DNA of 64,000 nucleotides from Pseudoflavonifractor sp902362925 (GCA_902362925.1 CABIYL010000007.1); one strand, 5' to 3'; shown: positions 16,572 through 26,568, counted from the stretch's first letter. A program made the numbers and translations. The notes: generated from the sequence alone by a model not told the origin.

Positions 16572-17561
16572 ATGGCTATTCTGGTATTGGGCGGAGCCGG
16601 GTACATCGGCTCCCACACGGTATATGAGCTTATCGACGCCGGCCGGGACGTGGTCGTGGCCGACAACCTTCAGACCGGCTTCAAGGCGGCGGTCCACCCC
16701 AAGGCCCGGTTCTATGAGGCGGACATCCGGGACCGCGCCGCCATGGACGCCCTGTTTGAGAAAGAGCACATCGAGGGCGTCATCCACTTCGCCGCCTCCT
16801 CCCAGGTGGGCGAGAGTATGAGCGACCCCCTCAAGTACTACGACAACAACCTGGGCGGCACCATGGTGCTGCTCTCCTCCATGGTGGCCCACGGGGTGGA
16901 CAAGATTGTCTTTTCCTCCACCGCCGCCACCTACGGTGAGCCCGAGCAGGTGCCCATCCTGGAGGGCGACAAGACCCAGCCCACCAACTGCTACGGCGAG
17001 ACCAAGCTGGCCATGGAGCACATGATGAGCTGGGTGTCCCGTGCCCACGGCCTGCGGTATGTGGCTCTGCGGTACTTCAACGCCTGCGGCGCCCATCCCT
17101 CCTGCGCCATCGGCGAGGCCCACAACCCGGAGACCCACCTGGTGCCCATCATCCTCCAGGTGCCCAACGGCCAGCGTGAGGCGGTGAGCGTGTTCGGCGA
17201 CGACTACCCCACCCGGGACGGCACCTGCGTCCGGGACTACATCCACGTCACCGACCTGGCCCAGGCCCACATCCTGGCTCTGGACTACCTGCTCCAGGGC
17301 GGAGAGAACAACGTGTTCAACCTGGGCAACGGCGTGGGCTTCACCGTCAACGAGGTCATCGAGTGCGCCCGCAAGGTGACCGGCCACCCCATCCCCGCTG
17401 TGGTCTCTCCCCGCCGTGCCGGTGACCCGGCTCAGCTGGTGGCCTCCTCCGAGAAGGCCAAGACCGTCCTGGGCTGGAAGCCTCAGTACGACAATCTGGA
17501 GACCATCATCTCCACCGCCTGGGCCTGGCACAAGGCCCATCCCAACGGCTACAACGCCTGA
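16572..17561 (+). CDS. galE: UDP-glucose 4-epimerase
   Basis: A 329-residue short-chain dehydrogenase/reductase that interconverts UDP-galactose and UDP-glucose with tightly bound NAD. The Rossmann motif GGAGYIGS is at residues 7-14. The catalytic Ser lies in FSSTAATYG and the YxxxK pair in CYGETK. Length is normal. It lies 34 bp after galK with AGGAGGT upstream and 32 bp before galT, within one operon. Confidence 0.95.
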   Translation: MAILVLGGAGYIGSHTVYELIDAGRDVVVADNLQTGFKAAVHPKARFYEADIRDRAAMDALFEKEHIEGVIHFAASSQVGESMSDPLKYYDNNLGGTMVLLSSMVAHGVDKIVFSSTAATYGEPEQVPILEGDKTQPTNCYGETKLAMEHMMSWVSRAHGLRYVALRYFNACGAHPSCAIGEAHNPETHLVPIILQVPNGQREAVSVFGDDYPTRDGTCVRDYIHVTDLAQAHILALDYLLQGGENNVFNLGNGVGFTVNEVIECARKVTGHPIPAVVSPRRAGDPAQLVASSEKAKTVLGWKPQYDNLETIISTAWAWHKAHPNGYNA

Positions 17562-17593
17562 TAAGGCAACATATAATTGTGAGGTTGATAGAC

Positions 17594-19087
17594 ATGATTG
17601 ACACCGCCATTGCAAGCCTGGTGGCCTACGCCGAGCGCACCGGCCTGATTGAGCCCTGCGAGCGGAACTGGGCCGTGAACACCCTGCTGGAGGCCCTCAA
17701 GCTGGACAGCTACACCGCCCCCGAGACCCCCGTGTCCGGGGACATCGACCTGGCCGCCGTGCTGGGTGAGCTGATGGACGACGCCCACGCCCGTGGCGTT
17801 CTGCCCGAGGACTCCGTGGTCTACCGTGACCTGTTCGATACCATGCTCATGGGCCGTCTCACTCCCCGCCCCGCCCAGGTGGTGGAGAAGTTCAAGACCC
17901 TCTATGCCCAGAGCCCCCAGAAGGCCACCGACTGGTACTACCAGTTCAGCCAGGACACCAACTACATCCGCCGGGACCGGATTGCCAAGGACATGAAGTG
18001 GGTCACCCCCACCGAGTACGGCGACCTGGACATTACCATCAACCTCTCCAAGCCGGAGAAGGACCCCAAGGCCATCGCCGCCGCCCGCAACCTGCCCGCC
18101 TCCGCCTATCCCCGCTGCCAGCTCTGCTCTGAGAACGAGGGCTACGCCGGACGGGTCAACCACCCCGCCCGTGAGAACCACCGCATTGTGCCCATCACCA
18201 TCAACAACTCCCCCTGGTTCCTGCAGTACTCCCCCTACGTCTACTATAACGAGCACTGCATCTGCCTCAACAGCGAGCACACCCCCATGAAGATTGACCG
18301 GGCCTGCTTCGCCAAGCTGCTGGACTTTGTGGGCCAGTTCCCCCACTACTTCGTGGGCTCCAACGCCGACCTGCCCATCGTGGGCGGCTCCATCCTGGCC
18401 CACGACCACTTCCAGGGCGGCCACTACACCTTCGCCATGGCCAAGGCCCCCATTGAGAAGGAGTTCTCCTTCCCCGGCTTTGCCGACGTCCACGCCGGTA
18501 TCGTCAAGTGGCCCATGTCTGTCATCCGCATCTCCTGCGGCAACCCGGAGCGGCTGGTAGAGCTGGCCGACCGCATTCTGGCCTCCTGGCGGGGCTACAC
18601 CGACGAGGCCGCCTTCATCTTCGCCGAGACCGAGGGCGTGCCCCACAACACCATCACCCCCATCGCCCGCATGCGGGACGGCCGCTATGAGCTGGACCTG
18701 GTGCTGCGCAACAACATCACCACTGAGGAGCACCCCCTGGGCGTCTACCACCCCCACGCCGAGCTCCACCACATCAAGAAGGAGAACATCGGCCTCATCG
18801 AGGTCATGGGCCTGGCCGTGCTCCCCGCCCGTCTGAAGGAGGAGCTGACCGCCGTGGCCGACGCTCTGGCCTCCGGCGCCGACCTGCGCTCCGACGAGCG
18901 CACCGCCAAGCACGCCGAGTGGGCCGAGGGCTTCAAGGGCAACTACACCATCACCGCCGACAACGCCCTGGACATTGTCAAGCAGGAGACCGGCAAGGTC
19001 TTCGCCACCGTCCTGGAGCACGCCGGTGTGTACAAGCGCACCGACGAGGGCCGCGCCGCCTTCCTCCGCTTCCTGGAACAGGTGTAA
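17594..19087 (+). CDS. galT: UDP-glucose--hexose-1-phosphate uridylyltransferase (class II GalT)
   Basis: A 497-residue GalT of the Firmicutes class II type, which swaps UMP between UDP-glucose and galactose-1-phosphate. The active-site region is GGSILAHDHFQGGHYTF near residue 265; class II enzymes are longer than class I. Start choice: the ATG at 17594 matches the family N-terminus (MIDTAIASLVAYAERTGL) and has GTGAGG about 9 nt upstream; the GTG at 17579 is less likely. With galK and galE it completes the Leloir pathway. A strong terminator follows. Confidence 0.94.
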   Translation: MIDTAIASLVAYAERTGLIEPCERNWAVNTLLEALKLDSYTAPETPVSGDIDLAAVLGELMDDAHARGVLPEDSVVYRDLFDTMLMGRLTPRPAQVVEKFKTLYAQSPQKATDWYYQFSQDTNYIRRDRIAKDMKWVTPTEYGDLDITINLSKPEKDPKAIAAARNLPASAYPRCQLCSENEGYAGRVNHPARENHRIVPITINNSPWFLQYSPYVYYNEHCICLNSEHTPMKIDRACFAKLLDFVGQFPHYFVGSNADLPIVGGSILAHDHFQGGHYTFAMAKAPIEKEFSFPGFADVHAGIVKWPMSVIRISCGNPERLVELADRILASWRGYTDEAAFIFAETEGVPHNTITPIARMRDGRYELDLVLRNNITTEEHPLGVYHPHAELHHIKKENIGLIEVMGLAVLPARLKEELTAVADALASGADLRSDERTAKHAEWAEGFKGNYTITADNALDIVKQETGKVFATVLEHAGVYKRTDEGRAAFLRFLEQV

Positions 19088-19104
19088 GAGAGCAGTCAAA
19101 CGAT

Positions 19105-19160
19105 AAAAAGCCGCCCGGCACTGTAAAGGTATTTCCTTCACAGTGCCGGGCGGCTTTGCT
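19105..19160. terminator. Bidirectional terminator between galT and the DUF4317 gene
   Basis: A perfect 15-bp stem (19110-19124 with 19140-19154), A-run left and T-rich right, between convergent genes. Confidence 0.85.
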
Positions 19161-19225
19161 TTTCAATCTGTACTTGTGATTGCAGGATATGTAATGCAAT
19201 TTTACATTACAGCTTTTCGGTCCGC

Positions 19226-20356
19226 TCAGTCGATGTGGATGCCGATTCCGTTGACCTCCACACCCTCGTCGGCCCGGATGAGGATGTACTTTTTGCCGTC
19301 GATGACCCGGGTCTCCACCAGGTCGCTCCGGCCGGGCGCCACCTTGATGACCACATCGGGAGTGCGCACCTCCATCTGGCGGGTGTCCACCAGGTTGCGG
19401 GGGCTGAGCTGGGCGTCATCGCCGAACTCGCTGTCGTACTTGGCGTCAAAGGCCTCCACGTGGGAGTCGGCCACGCCGCAGGACCGGAGCACGCACTTCA
19501 CCGTGCCCTTGGACACCACCAGCGGCTCCTCCTCATGGTTGGCCTTGTGCTCCTCAATGAGGCCGCACAGCTGGTCCTGCACCGCCTGCACCACGTCGAA
19601 GCGGCAGTCCTCGGCCAGGGCGTCCCCCAGGATGGACTGGAAGGTCTCCTTCTGGGCGGCGGCGGGCATGGGCACCTCGCTGCGGAACACCGCGTCCACA
19701 AAGTCACTGTGGTTCTCCTTGACGTCCTTGTTGTAGTAGAGGGCGTTGTAGAGGTTGGTGCTGCGGTCGTCAAAGGCCGGGAACAGGAAGCCCAGCTCAG
19801 GGGCGGACACCAGCCAGTCGGCGGTCCGGTTGCGGAACTCGTTCTCCTGCACGTGGTAGCTCAGGGCGGGCTTGGTCTGCTTCACCGGGCAGATGCTGCA
19901 CAGGATGTAGGAGTAGACCTGCTCGGAGCCGTCCTCCAGCTCCTCCCCGTCCTTGGCCCGGTAGGGCACGTCGTAGGCGTCGTGGGCAAGAAGAATCAGG
20001 TAGTTGCCCTCGATGGTCAGGGAGCCGATGACCTTTTGGAAGAAGGCCTGCACCGCCTCCTCGTCCTTCAGGCCCGAGCTGCGCAGGGTCATGAGCAGCT
20101 TGTGCTCCTCCCCTTCCGCCACCTGCCGGGTGGCAAATTCAATGTCCATCAGGTTTTTCCCAAGCGTGCCCGACAGGGTGCGCTTGAGGATACCCAGGAA
20201 TTTCTCGCTCTCCTCCTGGCTCATCAGGGCCAGGGATTGGTCGAACTGGGCCACAATCTCCCCCAGCTCGTTGACGTAGCAGCCCCGCACATGGGTGATG
20301 CTGGTCTTGTCGGGGCGAAAGCGGCGGCGGATTTCCGCGATTTCTTTTTCGTTCAT
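19226..20356 (-). CDS. DUF4317 domain-containing protein
   Basis: A 376-residue soluble protein matching DUF4317, a Clostridia-specific family of unknown function. The N-terminus MNEKEIAEIRRRFRPDKTSI and the following GCYVNELGEIVAQF stretch are characteristic. No signal peptide, membrane span or catalytic motif is seen; the middle is acidic. The ATG at 20356 has TGGAGAA upstream; the ORF runs 20 codons further without a ribosome site. It has its own promoter and stands alone. Confidence 0.85.
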   Translation of the reverse strand: MNEKEIAEIRRRFRPDKTSITHVRGCYVNELGEIVAQFDQSLALMSQEESEKFLGILKRTLSGTLGKNLMDIEFATRQVAEGEEHKLLMTLRSSGLKDEEAVQAFFQKVIGSLTIEGNYLILLAHDAYDVPYRAKDGEELEDGSEQVYSYILCSICPVKQTKPALSYHVQENEFRNRTADWLVSAPELGFLFPAFDDRSTNLYNALYYNKDVKENHSDFVDAVFRSEVPMPAAAQKETFQSILGDALAEDCRFDVVQAVQDQLCGLIEEHKANHEEEPLVVSKGTVKCVLRSCGVADSHVEAFDAKYDSEFGDDAQLSPRNLVDTRQMEVRTPDVVIKVAPGRSDLVETRVIDGKKYILIRADEGVEVNGIGIHID

Positions 20357-20428
20357 GGTGTTCTCCACTTCCAGTCTGGATTTCAGCTCCGCGGCTGCGG
20401 GGCTGCTGCAATTCATTCAGCAGACATT

Positions 20429-20457
20429 ATTGTAAACGAATTTCCCGCCGGGCGCAA
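20429..20457 (-). promoter_or_regulatory. Promoter of the DUF4317 gene
   Basis: Minus-strand TTGCGC (20452-20457), a 17-bp spacer and TACAAT (20429-20434). Confidence 0.65.
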
Positions 20458-20558
20458 TGTGGATTTTGTCGCCGGGCCGCCAAACTCAACCGCTGGTTTG
20501 GTGCTTTTCTCCCGCCCATCCCTTATAATATAATCACCGGCACACAGGAGGTGCAGTG

Positions 20559-21452
20559 ATGGACAACATGAAAACCGGACAATTGATCAGGGACCTGCGC
20601 AAGGAGAAGGGCATGACCCAGAAGGAGCTGGCGGACAAGCTCCATATTACGGACCGGGCCGTGTCCAAATGGGAGCGTGGTCTGTGCGCGCCGGAAATCT
20701 CCCTACTGGAGCCGCTGGCGGAGGCGCTGGGCTGCTCCGTCCTGGACCTGATGGCGGGAGAGCGGACCGCCAAGGCGGCGGACAGCCAGGAGGAGGCCCG
20801 CACCAGGGACGTGCTCCACTACTCCATCCAGCAGGTGCGCCGCCGGGTCAGGCTCACCCGCCGCTGGTGGCTGCTGGCTACGGCGGCTGTGGTCCTGGTG
20901 CTGCTGCTGGGCGGGATTGCCCTGTGGCGGAGCGGCGTGCTCTTTGTGGTGGCCAGAAGCACCTCCCCCGACGGGAGCGAGGAGGTCACAGTGTACAGCA
21001 AGGACCTGGTCTCCGGCGGCTTTGGGCTGGCGGACGCCACGTCCCTCATCGTCCGTGACGACAACGGCGTAGAACTGCTCATCACCTACGGCGACCACGC
21101 CTTCCAGGGGCTCTGGTGGGCGCCGGACAGCACCAAATACGTCCTGGCCCTGGATTACGACGGCAGGACCTATCTGGCCCTTGCCTGGCTGGAGTACAGC
21201 TTCGAACGCAACTTTCCCGCCTATCTGGCCTCGGCCATGGCGCAGAACAGCGACCTGAACCAATACGGCTGGACGGAGACGGACGGCCAGCCGGACATCG
21301 ACTTCCAGTTTCTCCAGTGGGGGCTGGACAGCCAGTCCATGCTGATTTACTACGCCTTCACCGGTGAGGACGACCAGCGGCACGACGGCTATTTCTGGTA
21401 CAACTGCGTGGACGGCAGCATCCGGGCCGTGCTGGAGCTGTCAGACAGATAA
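20559..21452 (+). CDS. XRE-family HTH protein with a membrane segment and extracytoplasmic domain
   Basis: A 297-residue protein with an N-terminal XRE helix-turn-helix (residues 5-60, QLIRDLRKEKGMTQKELADK and DRAVSKWERG), a charged linker, one membrane helix (about 106-124), and a C-terminal domain of about 170 residues predicted outside the cell. The extracellular part has repeated aromatic and acidic segments and no recognised fold. The arrangement suggests a one-component sensor linking an external signal to DNA binding; that is inference. The ATG at 20559 follows AGGAGGT. A TATAAT lies at 20524-20529 with no well-spaced -35 box. Confidence 0.85.
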   Translation: MDNMKTGQLIRDLRKEKGMTQKELADKLHITDRAVSKWERGLCAPEISLLEPLAEALGCSVLDLMAGERTAKAADSQEEARTRDVLHYSIQQVRRRVRLTRRWWLLATAAVVLVLLLGGIALWRSGVLFVVARSTSPDGSEEVTVYSKDLVSGGFGLADATSLIVRDDNGVELLITYGDHAFQGLWWAPDSTKYVLALDYDGRTYLALAWLEYSFERNFPAYLASAMAQNSDLNQYGWTETDGQPDIDFQFLQWGLDSQSMLIYYAFTGEDDQRHDGYFWYNCVDGSIRAVLELSDR

Positions 21453-21569
21453 ATCCGTCATACATGCGCTCAAAATCCTCCATCCGTGTCACCTTTTCGG
21501 CGTCTCACCACATATATAAGATGAAGGCAAAGAAAACGTGCTCAAAAATTCTGTCAGGAGGTTGTCGCC

Positions 21570-23543
21570 ATGAAACGCTGCCTTGCCGCTCTTTTATGCC
21601 TGCTGCTCTGCATTTCGGCTGTGCCTGTATCGGCGGTGGATGGCTCGGGACCCTCTCCGTGGGCGGAAGCGGAGGTGAACGCGGCCATTTCCATCGGCCT
21701 TGTGCCGGAGGAGCTCCAGTCGGACTATCAGCAAAACATCACCCGGGACGAGTTCGCCCAGCTGGCCGTCACCCTGTGCATGGCCCAGCTCCGCTATGTG
21801 GGCAGCCCGGAGCAGTTCCTGGAGGACTACCGGCGCTACTTCCGGGATGAGGCGGGAAACACCGTGGAGGCCATCCCGGCAGCGTTCTCCGACGCCACCT
21901 TCTGGGGAACCCTGGCTTCCGCCCTGGGCATTGTCCAGGGCCGTGGGGACGGCACCTTTGATCCGGATGGGCTCATCACCCGGCAGGAGGCGGCTGTCAT
22001 GGCGGCACGCACCTACCTGGCCTATTCCGGCCAGGCGGCTTTGCCGGATTCCAGCAGCAGGCCGGCTTATGGGGACGCGTACCTGTTCCCCGGCTGGGCG
22101 GCGGAATCCATCGACCGGCTCAGGGATTTGGACGTCATGGAGGGGGACAACTACGGGAATTTCCTGCCCCTGGGCCATCTGACCCGGGAACAGGCCATTC
22201 TCATCTTCCTGCGGCTTGCACGGGAGGTGTACATCCTGGAAACCGGGCTGGTGCCCTATGAGGAGGAGCTGACCCGTGCGCTGGATGGCTTCACCCTTAC
22301 GCAGCAGCTGGAGAGCAAGGCTGCCTCCGCGCTGCTGGGCACGGATGAGGATGGGCGGCCTCACCTCTGGGTGGTGCACGGGACCGGCGGCCGGACCGAG
22401 CTGTACGGCAAGCTGGAGGAGGAAATTCCGGGCATCACGGCAATAAAGCTCCTGTCTCTGGATGATCAGCAGCTTGCCCTGCAGGCGGAGGGTGAACTGG
22501 GGGTGTATATCTTTGAGTTTTCCCTGTGGGGCAGCATCTACACCCCCATGTCACAGGTCCTGACCCCTCAGCCCGCTTTGGACGGTATCGCCGTCACGGG
22601 CTTTGACGGAACCTATGTGTTTGCGTCGGAGGAGGACGGCGTGGCCGTCTATGACCTGACGGGAGAGCGGATCTTCTCCGCCCCCACGGGGACATTGACC
22701 TGGCAGGAAGAGGGCGGCGTGTTCCGCCACGAGAGCGCCGGCGGCGTCATGTATTATACGTCGGAGGGGCAGCCCTTCCGCCAGACGCCCTGGGCCGCCG
22801 GAACCAACTTCAGCGCCGGGCAAGCCGCTGTACAGGAGGAGACGGGCGGACCCATCACGATTATCAACACCCGTGGGGAGACGCTCAGCACCCGGGACTG
22901 CGGCGGCGGTGACCTTGCGGGTCTCTCCTTCATGTGGGGCTATGTGCGGCTGGACAAAGATGGCCGCGGCTATCTCTTCAACACAGGTGACGGCAGCCTG
23001 TTCGGCGAGGAGTACCTGGATGTGAGGGACTTCACCGGCAGCTACGCAACCGTGCGCACAGAGGATGGCTGGGGGTATGTAGATAACCATCTCCAGCTGG
23101 TCGTGGACTGCCAGTTCAGGAAAGCCGGTCCCTTCCTGATGCCCGTTGAGCAGGCGGTGGTGCAGTGGGCCGACGGGACCTTCTCCACAATCAAGCCCGA
23201 CGGCCAGAAAGGCACACTGGATTCCGGCTGGACCTACCTGTCTGACTTCAACCAGCAGCGGTACGCCCTGGGTGTCCGTACAGACAAGGACGGAGCGTCT
23301 CAGGCCACGCTGGTGTCCTTCTTCCAGAATGTCGCCCTGCCGGGAAAGATAGATGAGTACGTCCTGTACGGCATCACGGCGGTGCGCACAGCGGACGGAG
23401 ACATTTCCCTCTTCGGCGGAAGATGTGCCGAGGCGTTCCTGGATTTGGAGCCGGAGGGCGTCTGGGGCACCGGGGACTGCCCCGATATACTGCTGAAAAT
23501 CGGCGGACGCTACTACCTCTATCGGGCATCCCAGCACATCTAA
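21570..23543 (+). CDS. Exported SLH-domain and WG-repeat protein
   Basis: A 657-residue secreted protein with a cleavable signal peptide (residues 1-22, ending VSA). Three S-layer homology modules follow: about 28-75, 107-155 (FDPDGLITRQEAAVMAARTY) and 168-215 (LTREQAILIFLRLA). These bind secondary cell wall polymers. The rest is built of WG/beta-propeller-like repeats (WGYVRLDKDGRGYLF, GWGYVDNHLQL). It is probably a surface-anchored binding protein; the ligand is unknown. The start has AGGAGG upstream. The neighbouring anchored proteins may form a surface locus. Confidence 0.85.
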   Translation: MKRCLAALLCLLLCISAVPVSAVDGSGPSPWAEAEVNAAISIGLVPEELQSDYQQNITRDEFAQLAVTLCMAQLRYVGSPEQFLEDYRRYFRDEAGNTVEAIPAAFSDATFWGTLASALGIVQGRGDGTFDPDGLITRQEAAVMAARTYLAYSGQAALPDSSSRPAYGDAYLFPGWAAESIDRLRDLDVMEGDNYGNFLPLGHLTREQAILIFLRLAREVYILETGLVPYEEELTRALDGFTLTQQLESKAASALLGTDEDGRPHLWVVHGTGGRTELYGKLEEEIPGITAIKLLSLDDQQLALQAEGELGVYIFEFSLWGSIYTPMSQVLTPQPALDGIAVTGFDGTYVFASEEDGVAVYDLTGERIFSAPTGTLTWQEEGGVFRHESAGGVMYYTSEGQPFRQTPWAAGTNFSAGQAAVQEETGGPITIINTRGETLSTRDCGGGDLAGLSFMWGYVRLDKDGRGYLFNTGDGSLFGEEYLDVRDFTGSYATVRTEDGWGYVDNHLQLVVDCQFRKAGPFLMPVEQAVVQWADGTFSTIKPDGQKGTLDSGWTYLSDFNQQRYALGVRTDKDGASQATLVSFFQNVALPGKIDEYVLYGITAVRTADGDISLFGGRCAEAFLDLEPEGVWGTGDCPDILLKIGGRYYLYRASQHI

Positions 23544-23597
23544 GCGGAATGATACGCACAGTCGTTATGAGAGCGCAGTGCGATGAAGGAGGATGAC

Positions 23598-24251
23598 ATG
23601 GGAAGGAAAAAATTCTGGATTGCGGGGGTTGCGGCGCTGATTGTCATTATCGCCGCAGCCGCCCTGCTGATGCCCAGGCCGGCGCCGGAGCAGGCCGCTC
23701 AGCCGCCGGCAGCATCCCCGGATTTGGAGGCCGCAGAGGATGCCTTTTACACGCTTCAGAGCGAGTCGGACCTGATCCGGATTGTCCCCCACGGGGCGTA
23801 CTGCCTCGCTTTGGGGGAACTGCGTCCCAACGAGGTCGCCGCAAACGGCCAGATTGCGCTCTATATCATGTCGGAACAGGACGGAGAATATCAAATTCTG
23901 AGCAGCTATCACTGTGACCCCATCCTGTCGCCGGGATTTGTGGCTGAGGTCCTGCATTTTGAGGAGCTGACCATCGTCTTTGGCGGCGTGGGCGAAAAGT
24001 TCATCCTCTTCCCCGGCGGTGAGGAGACCGTTTCCTTTGACGCGGCAGAGGTCAGGACCACCTATTCCGACCAGCAGGAGGACTCGGCTTCGCTCAGGCA
24101 GAACGAGACCTTCCTCTTTGTGCGTGACGCCGCTGTGGACGTCTCCGACATTCAGTTCTCGGTAGACGGTGAGGTCGTGACAGGCTACGTCAAGGTCTAT
24201 GACGAACCGCCAGTGGTCCGCCAGCTGGAGGCCTCGGGTTCTGACGCATAG
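23598..24251 (+). CDS. Membrane-anchored hypothetical protein
   Basis: A 217-residue protein not recognised as a known family. A basic start and one hydrophobic helix (residues 6-26) form an uncleaved signal anchor. A Pro/Ala-rich linker follows (27-47), then an extracellular domain of about 170 residues with mixed beta-like character. The ATG at 23598 is preferred over 23583 because AAGGAGG sits 6 nt before it. It lies 54 bp after the SLH-protein gene on the same strand and may share its transcript. Confidence 0.7.
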   Translation: MGRKKFWIAGVAALIVIIAAAALLMPRPAPEQAAQPPAASPDLEAAEDAFYTLQSESDLIRIVPHGAYCLALGELRPNEVAANGQIALYIMSEQDGEYQILSSYHCDPILSPGFVAEVLHFEELTIVFGGVGEKFILFPGGEETVSFDAAEVRTTYSDQQEDSASLRQNETFLFVRDAAVDVSDIQFSVDGEVVTGYVKVYDEPPVVRQLEASGSDA

Positions 24252-24332
24252 ACTACCACAACGCAGGCATCCGGCTATATCCCGTTCAGCATCCGTTCAA
24301 CACAGTCCGCAGTTTATTGTCCACAAGCAAAG

Positions 24333-24368
24333 AAAAAGACCTGAAATCTTGCGATTTCAGGTCTTTTT

Positions 24369-24369
<1 letters not shown>
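24333..24369. terminator. Bidirectional terminator of tRNA-Ala and the anchored protein
   Basis: A perfect 12-bp stem (24337-24348 with 24353-24364) with flanking A/T runs, directly after the tRNA on the minus strand. Confidence 0.85.
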
Positions 24370-24444
<75 letters not shown>

Positions 24445-24490
24445 ATGGATTCACTTGTCGTCCGCGTTTGTCCCGTGCGGAACGAATGTT

Positions 24491-24519
24491 ATAATACCAG
24501 AGATATCCGAAGATGTCAA
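24491..24519 (-). promoter_or_regulatory. Promoter of tRNA-Ala
   Basis: Minus-strand TTGACA (24514-24519), a 17-bp spacer and TATTAT (24491-24496), about 45 bp before the tRNA. Confidence 0.85.
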
Positions 24520-24575
24520 GCATAAATTTCAGAAATATAAAAAAATTCTTTTTCACCCTTCCCCCGGCCCTGCAA

Positions 24576-24604
24576 TTGATTTTTCCGGCGGCCTGACTTA
24601 TAAT
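24576..24604 (+). promoter_or_regulatory. Promoter of the gph gene
   Basis: TTGATT (24576-24581), a 17-bp spacer and TATAAT (24599-24604). The transcript would carry an 85-nt leader with a short GCCGCAC/GTGCGGC hairpin. Confidence 0.65.
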
Positions 24605-24697
24605 GAATATCTTAGCGGAAACCACCGCTTCCCCCGCATCCGGGGGAATATTTTACTTTTATCTGTGCCGCACGGTGCGGCGGAACGGGGGATTTAC

Positions 24698-25254
24698 ATG
24701 AGATTTCACACCGCGGTCTTTGACCTGGACGGCACCCTGCTGGACACCCTCCAGGACCTGGCCGACAGCACCAATTACGCCCTCGCAGTCAACGGCCTGC
24801 CCGGCCGGACCCTGGACGAGGTCCGCCGCTTTGTGGGCAACGGAGTGGGCAGGCTCATCGCCCGTGCTGTGCCCGAGGGCACCCCGGAGGCGCTGACCGC
24901 CAAATGCCTCAGCGATTTCCGGGCCCACTACTTCCTCAACATGGAGAACAAGACCGCCCCCTACCCCGGCGTCATGGAGATGCTGGACCGGCTGGGAAAG
25001 GCGGGCTTCCATCTGGCCATTGTGTCCAACAAGTTCGACAGCGCCGTCAAGGGCCTGTGCCAGACTTATTTCGGGGACCTGATTCCGGTGGCCATCGGCG
25101 AATCTGAGGGCGTGGCGCGCAAGCCCGCCCCCGACACCGTGTTCAAGGCGCTGAAGGACCTGGGGGTCCCTGCTGAGGGGGCCGTGTACATCGGCGACTC
25201 CGACGTGGACATCGCCACCGCCCGCAACGCTGGTCTGCCCTGCATCTCGGTGAG
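24698..25254 (+). CDS. gph: Phosphoglycolate phosphatase-like HAD-IA hydrolase, 3' end in gap
   Basis: 186 visible residues of a HAD subfamily IA phosphatase, closest in motif layout to Gph/PgpX-type enzymes. It shows motif I DLDGTLLDT (residues 8-16), the cap start AVNGLPGRT, motif II VSNK, the lysine in ARKPAPDTVFKAL and motif IV GDSDVDIATARNAG. About 30 C-terminal residues lie in the N run. The ATG at 24698 has only a short G-rich site upstream. Gph clears phosphoglycolate after DNA repair; another small phosphate ester remains possible. Confidence 0.85.
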
Positions 25255-25564
25255 NNNNNNNNNNNNNNNNNNNNNNNNNNNNNNNNNNNNNNNNNNNNNN
25301 NNNNNNNNNNNNNNNNNNNNNNNNNNNNNNNNNNNNNNNNNNNNNNNNNNNNNNNNNNNNNNNNNNNNNNNNNNNNNNNNNNNNNNNNNNNNNNNNNNNN
25401 NNNNNNNNNNNNNNNNNNNNNNNNNNNNNNNNNNNNNNNNNNNNNNNNNNNNNNNNNNNNNNNNNNNNNNNNNNNNNNNNNNNNNNNNNNNNNNNNNNNN
25501 NNNNNNNNNNNNNNNNNNNNNNNNNNNNNNNNNNNNNNNNNNNNNNNNNNNNNNNNNNNNNNNN
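25255..25564. other. Assembly gap (310 N)
   Basis: Hides the end of gph (plus) and the end of the DUF362-ferredoxin gene (minus), which converge here. Confidence 0.99.
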
Positions 25565-26568
25565 GCGGCGCAGATGCCGCAGCCCACACAGGCCTCCCGC
25601 ACCCGGGGCGTGGCGGACAGGGCACGCCGTGCCAGGTCCACGAAGGGGTTGAGGATAGCCGGAAGCCCCACCATATTCCCCTTGGGCGCGGGCGGCAGCT
25701 TGTATCCGGGCACCGGCAGCTCAGCCTTGTCCAGGCCGATAAGATCCACCTGATCCAGGTCCACCGGCCCCATACCCCGCTGCTCCGCCGCCAGCAGCAG
25801 CGGATTGTTGGCCTTGCTGAGGCCCATGATGGCCCCGGCCACCACGTCCAGGGCCAGGGGGTTCTCCGACGCCAGCAGCAGCCCCACGGGCCTGGGGGTG
25901 CCGGATGCGCCCGGTCCCTCCCCCTCCATGGCCACCACCGCGTCCATCACCGACAGCCGGGGCGCCGCCAGCGCGCACAGGTCCAGCAGCATGTGGGCAA
26001 ACTGCTCCTTGCTCTGGAACCGGGTGTGGCACCCAGCCTTGGCCAGGCCGGGAATCAGACCGAAGGTGTTCTTCACCGCGCCGGTCATCATCATGAACAT
26101 GTGGGTTTTCAGCTTGCACAGATTGAGGATGCCGTCAGCCTGAAAGGGCGCGGACAGCACCTCAAAGGAGCGCACCAGCTCCCCCTGGGGGAAGGAGCGC
26201 TGCTCCCGGCTCATGTCGTAGTTGAGCTCCGCACCAGACTGCCGGGCGGCCTCCGCCATGCCGGTGACGTTGTAGAGCTTCTCCAGGGCGGCGGGGCTGT
26301 TCTGCCAGTGGCCGCCGCCTGGGCTGTCCAGAATGACCGCCTTTGCCCCTGCTCCTGCCACACGGGACGCCACCGCCGCCACCACCGACGGGTGGGTGGT
26401 CACCGCCCGGTCGGGGGCAATGGACTCCAGCAGGTTGGCCTTCAGGGCCAGGGTCTCCCCTTTCCCCGCAAAGCGGCCCATGCCGCCCATCATGTCCAGC
26501 AGCAGCCCCAGCTTCTCGTCCGCCTGGGCGTAGTCGGTGCAGCGCACCGCGTACACTTTATTGTCCAT
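25565..26568 (-). CDS. DUF362 domain protein with C-terminal 4Fe-4S motif, 3' end in gap
   Basis: About 334 visible residues of a DUF362 protein, of unknown reaction and often followed by a ferredoxin domain. The DUF362 core has GKGETLALKANLL near residue 36, DSPGGGHW near 80, and NLCKLKTHMFMMMTGAVKN near 150. Just before the gap a cluster-binding motif begins (CVGCGIC), so at least one [4Fe-4S] cluster is expected. The ATG at 26568 has GGAG 10 nt upstream. It follows the PBP gene by 16 bp and is probably the last gene of the rodA-pbp operon, an odd place for an iron-sulfur protein. Confidence 0.85.

Noticed and set aside
23583..23597. ATG at 23583 as the start of the anchored hypothetical protein
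   Set aside because: No ribosome site before it; these bases themselves form the AAGGAGG site for the ATG at 23598.
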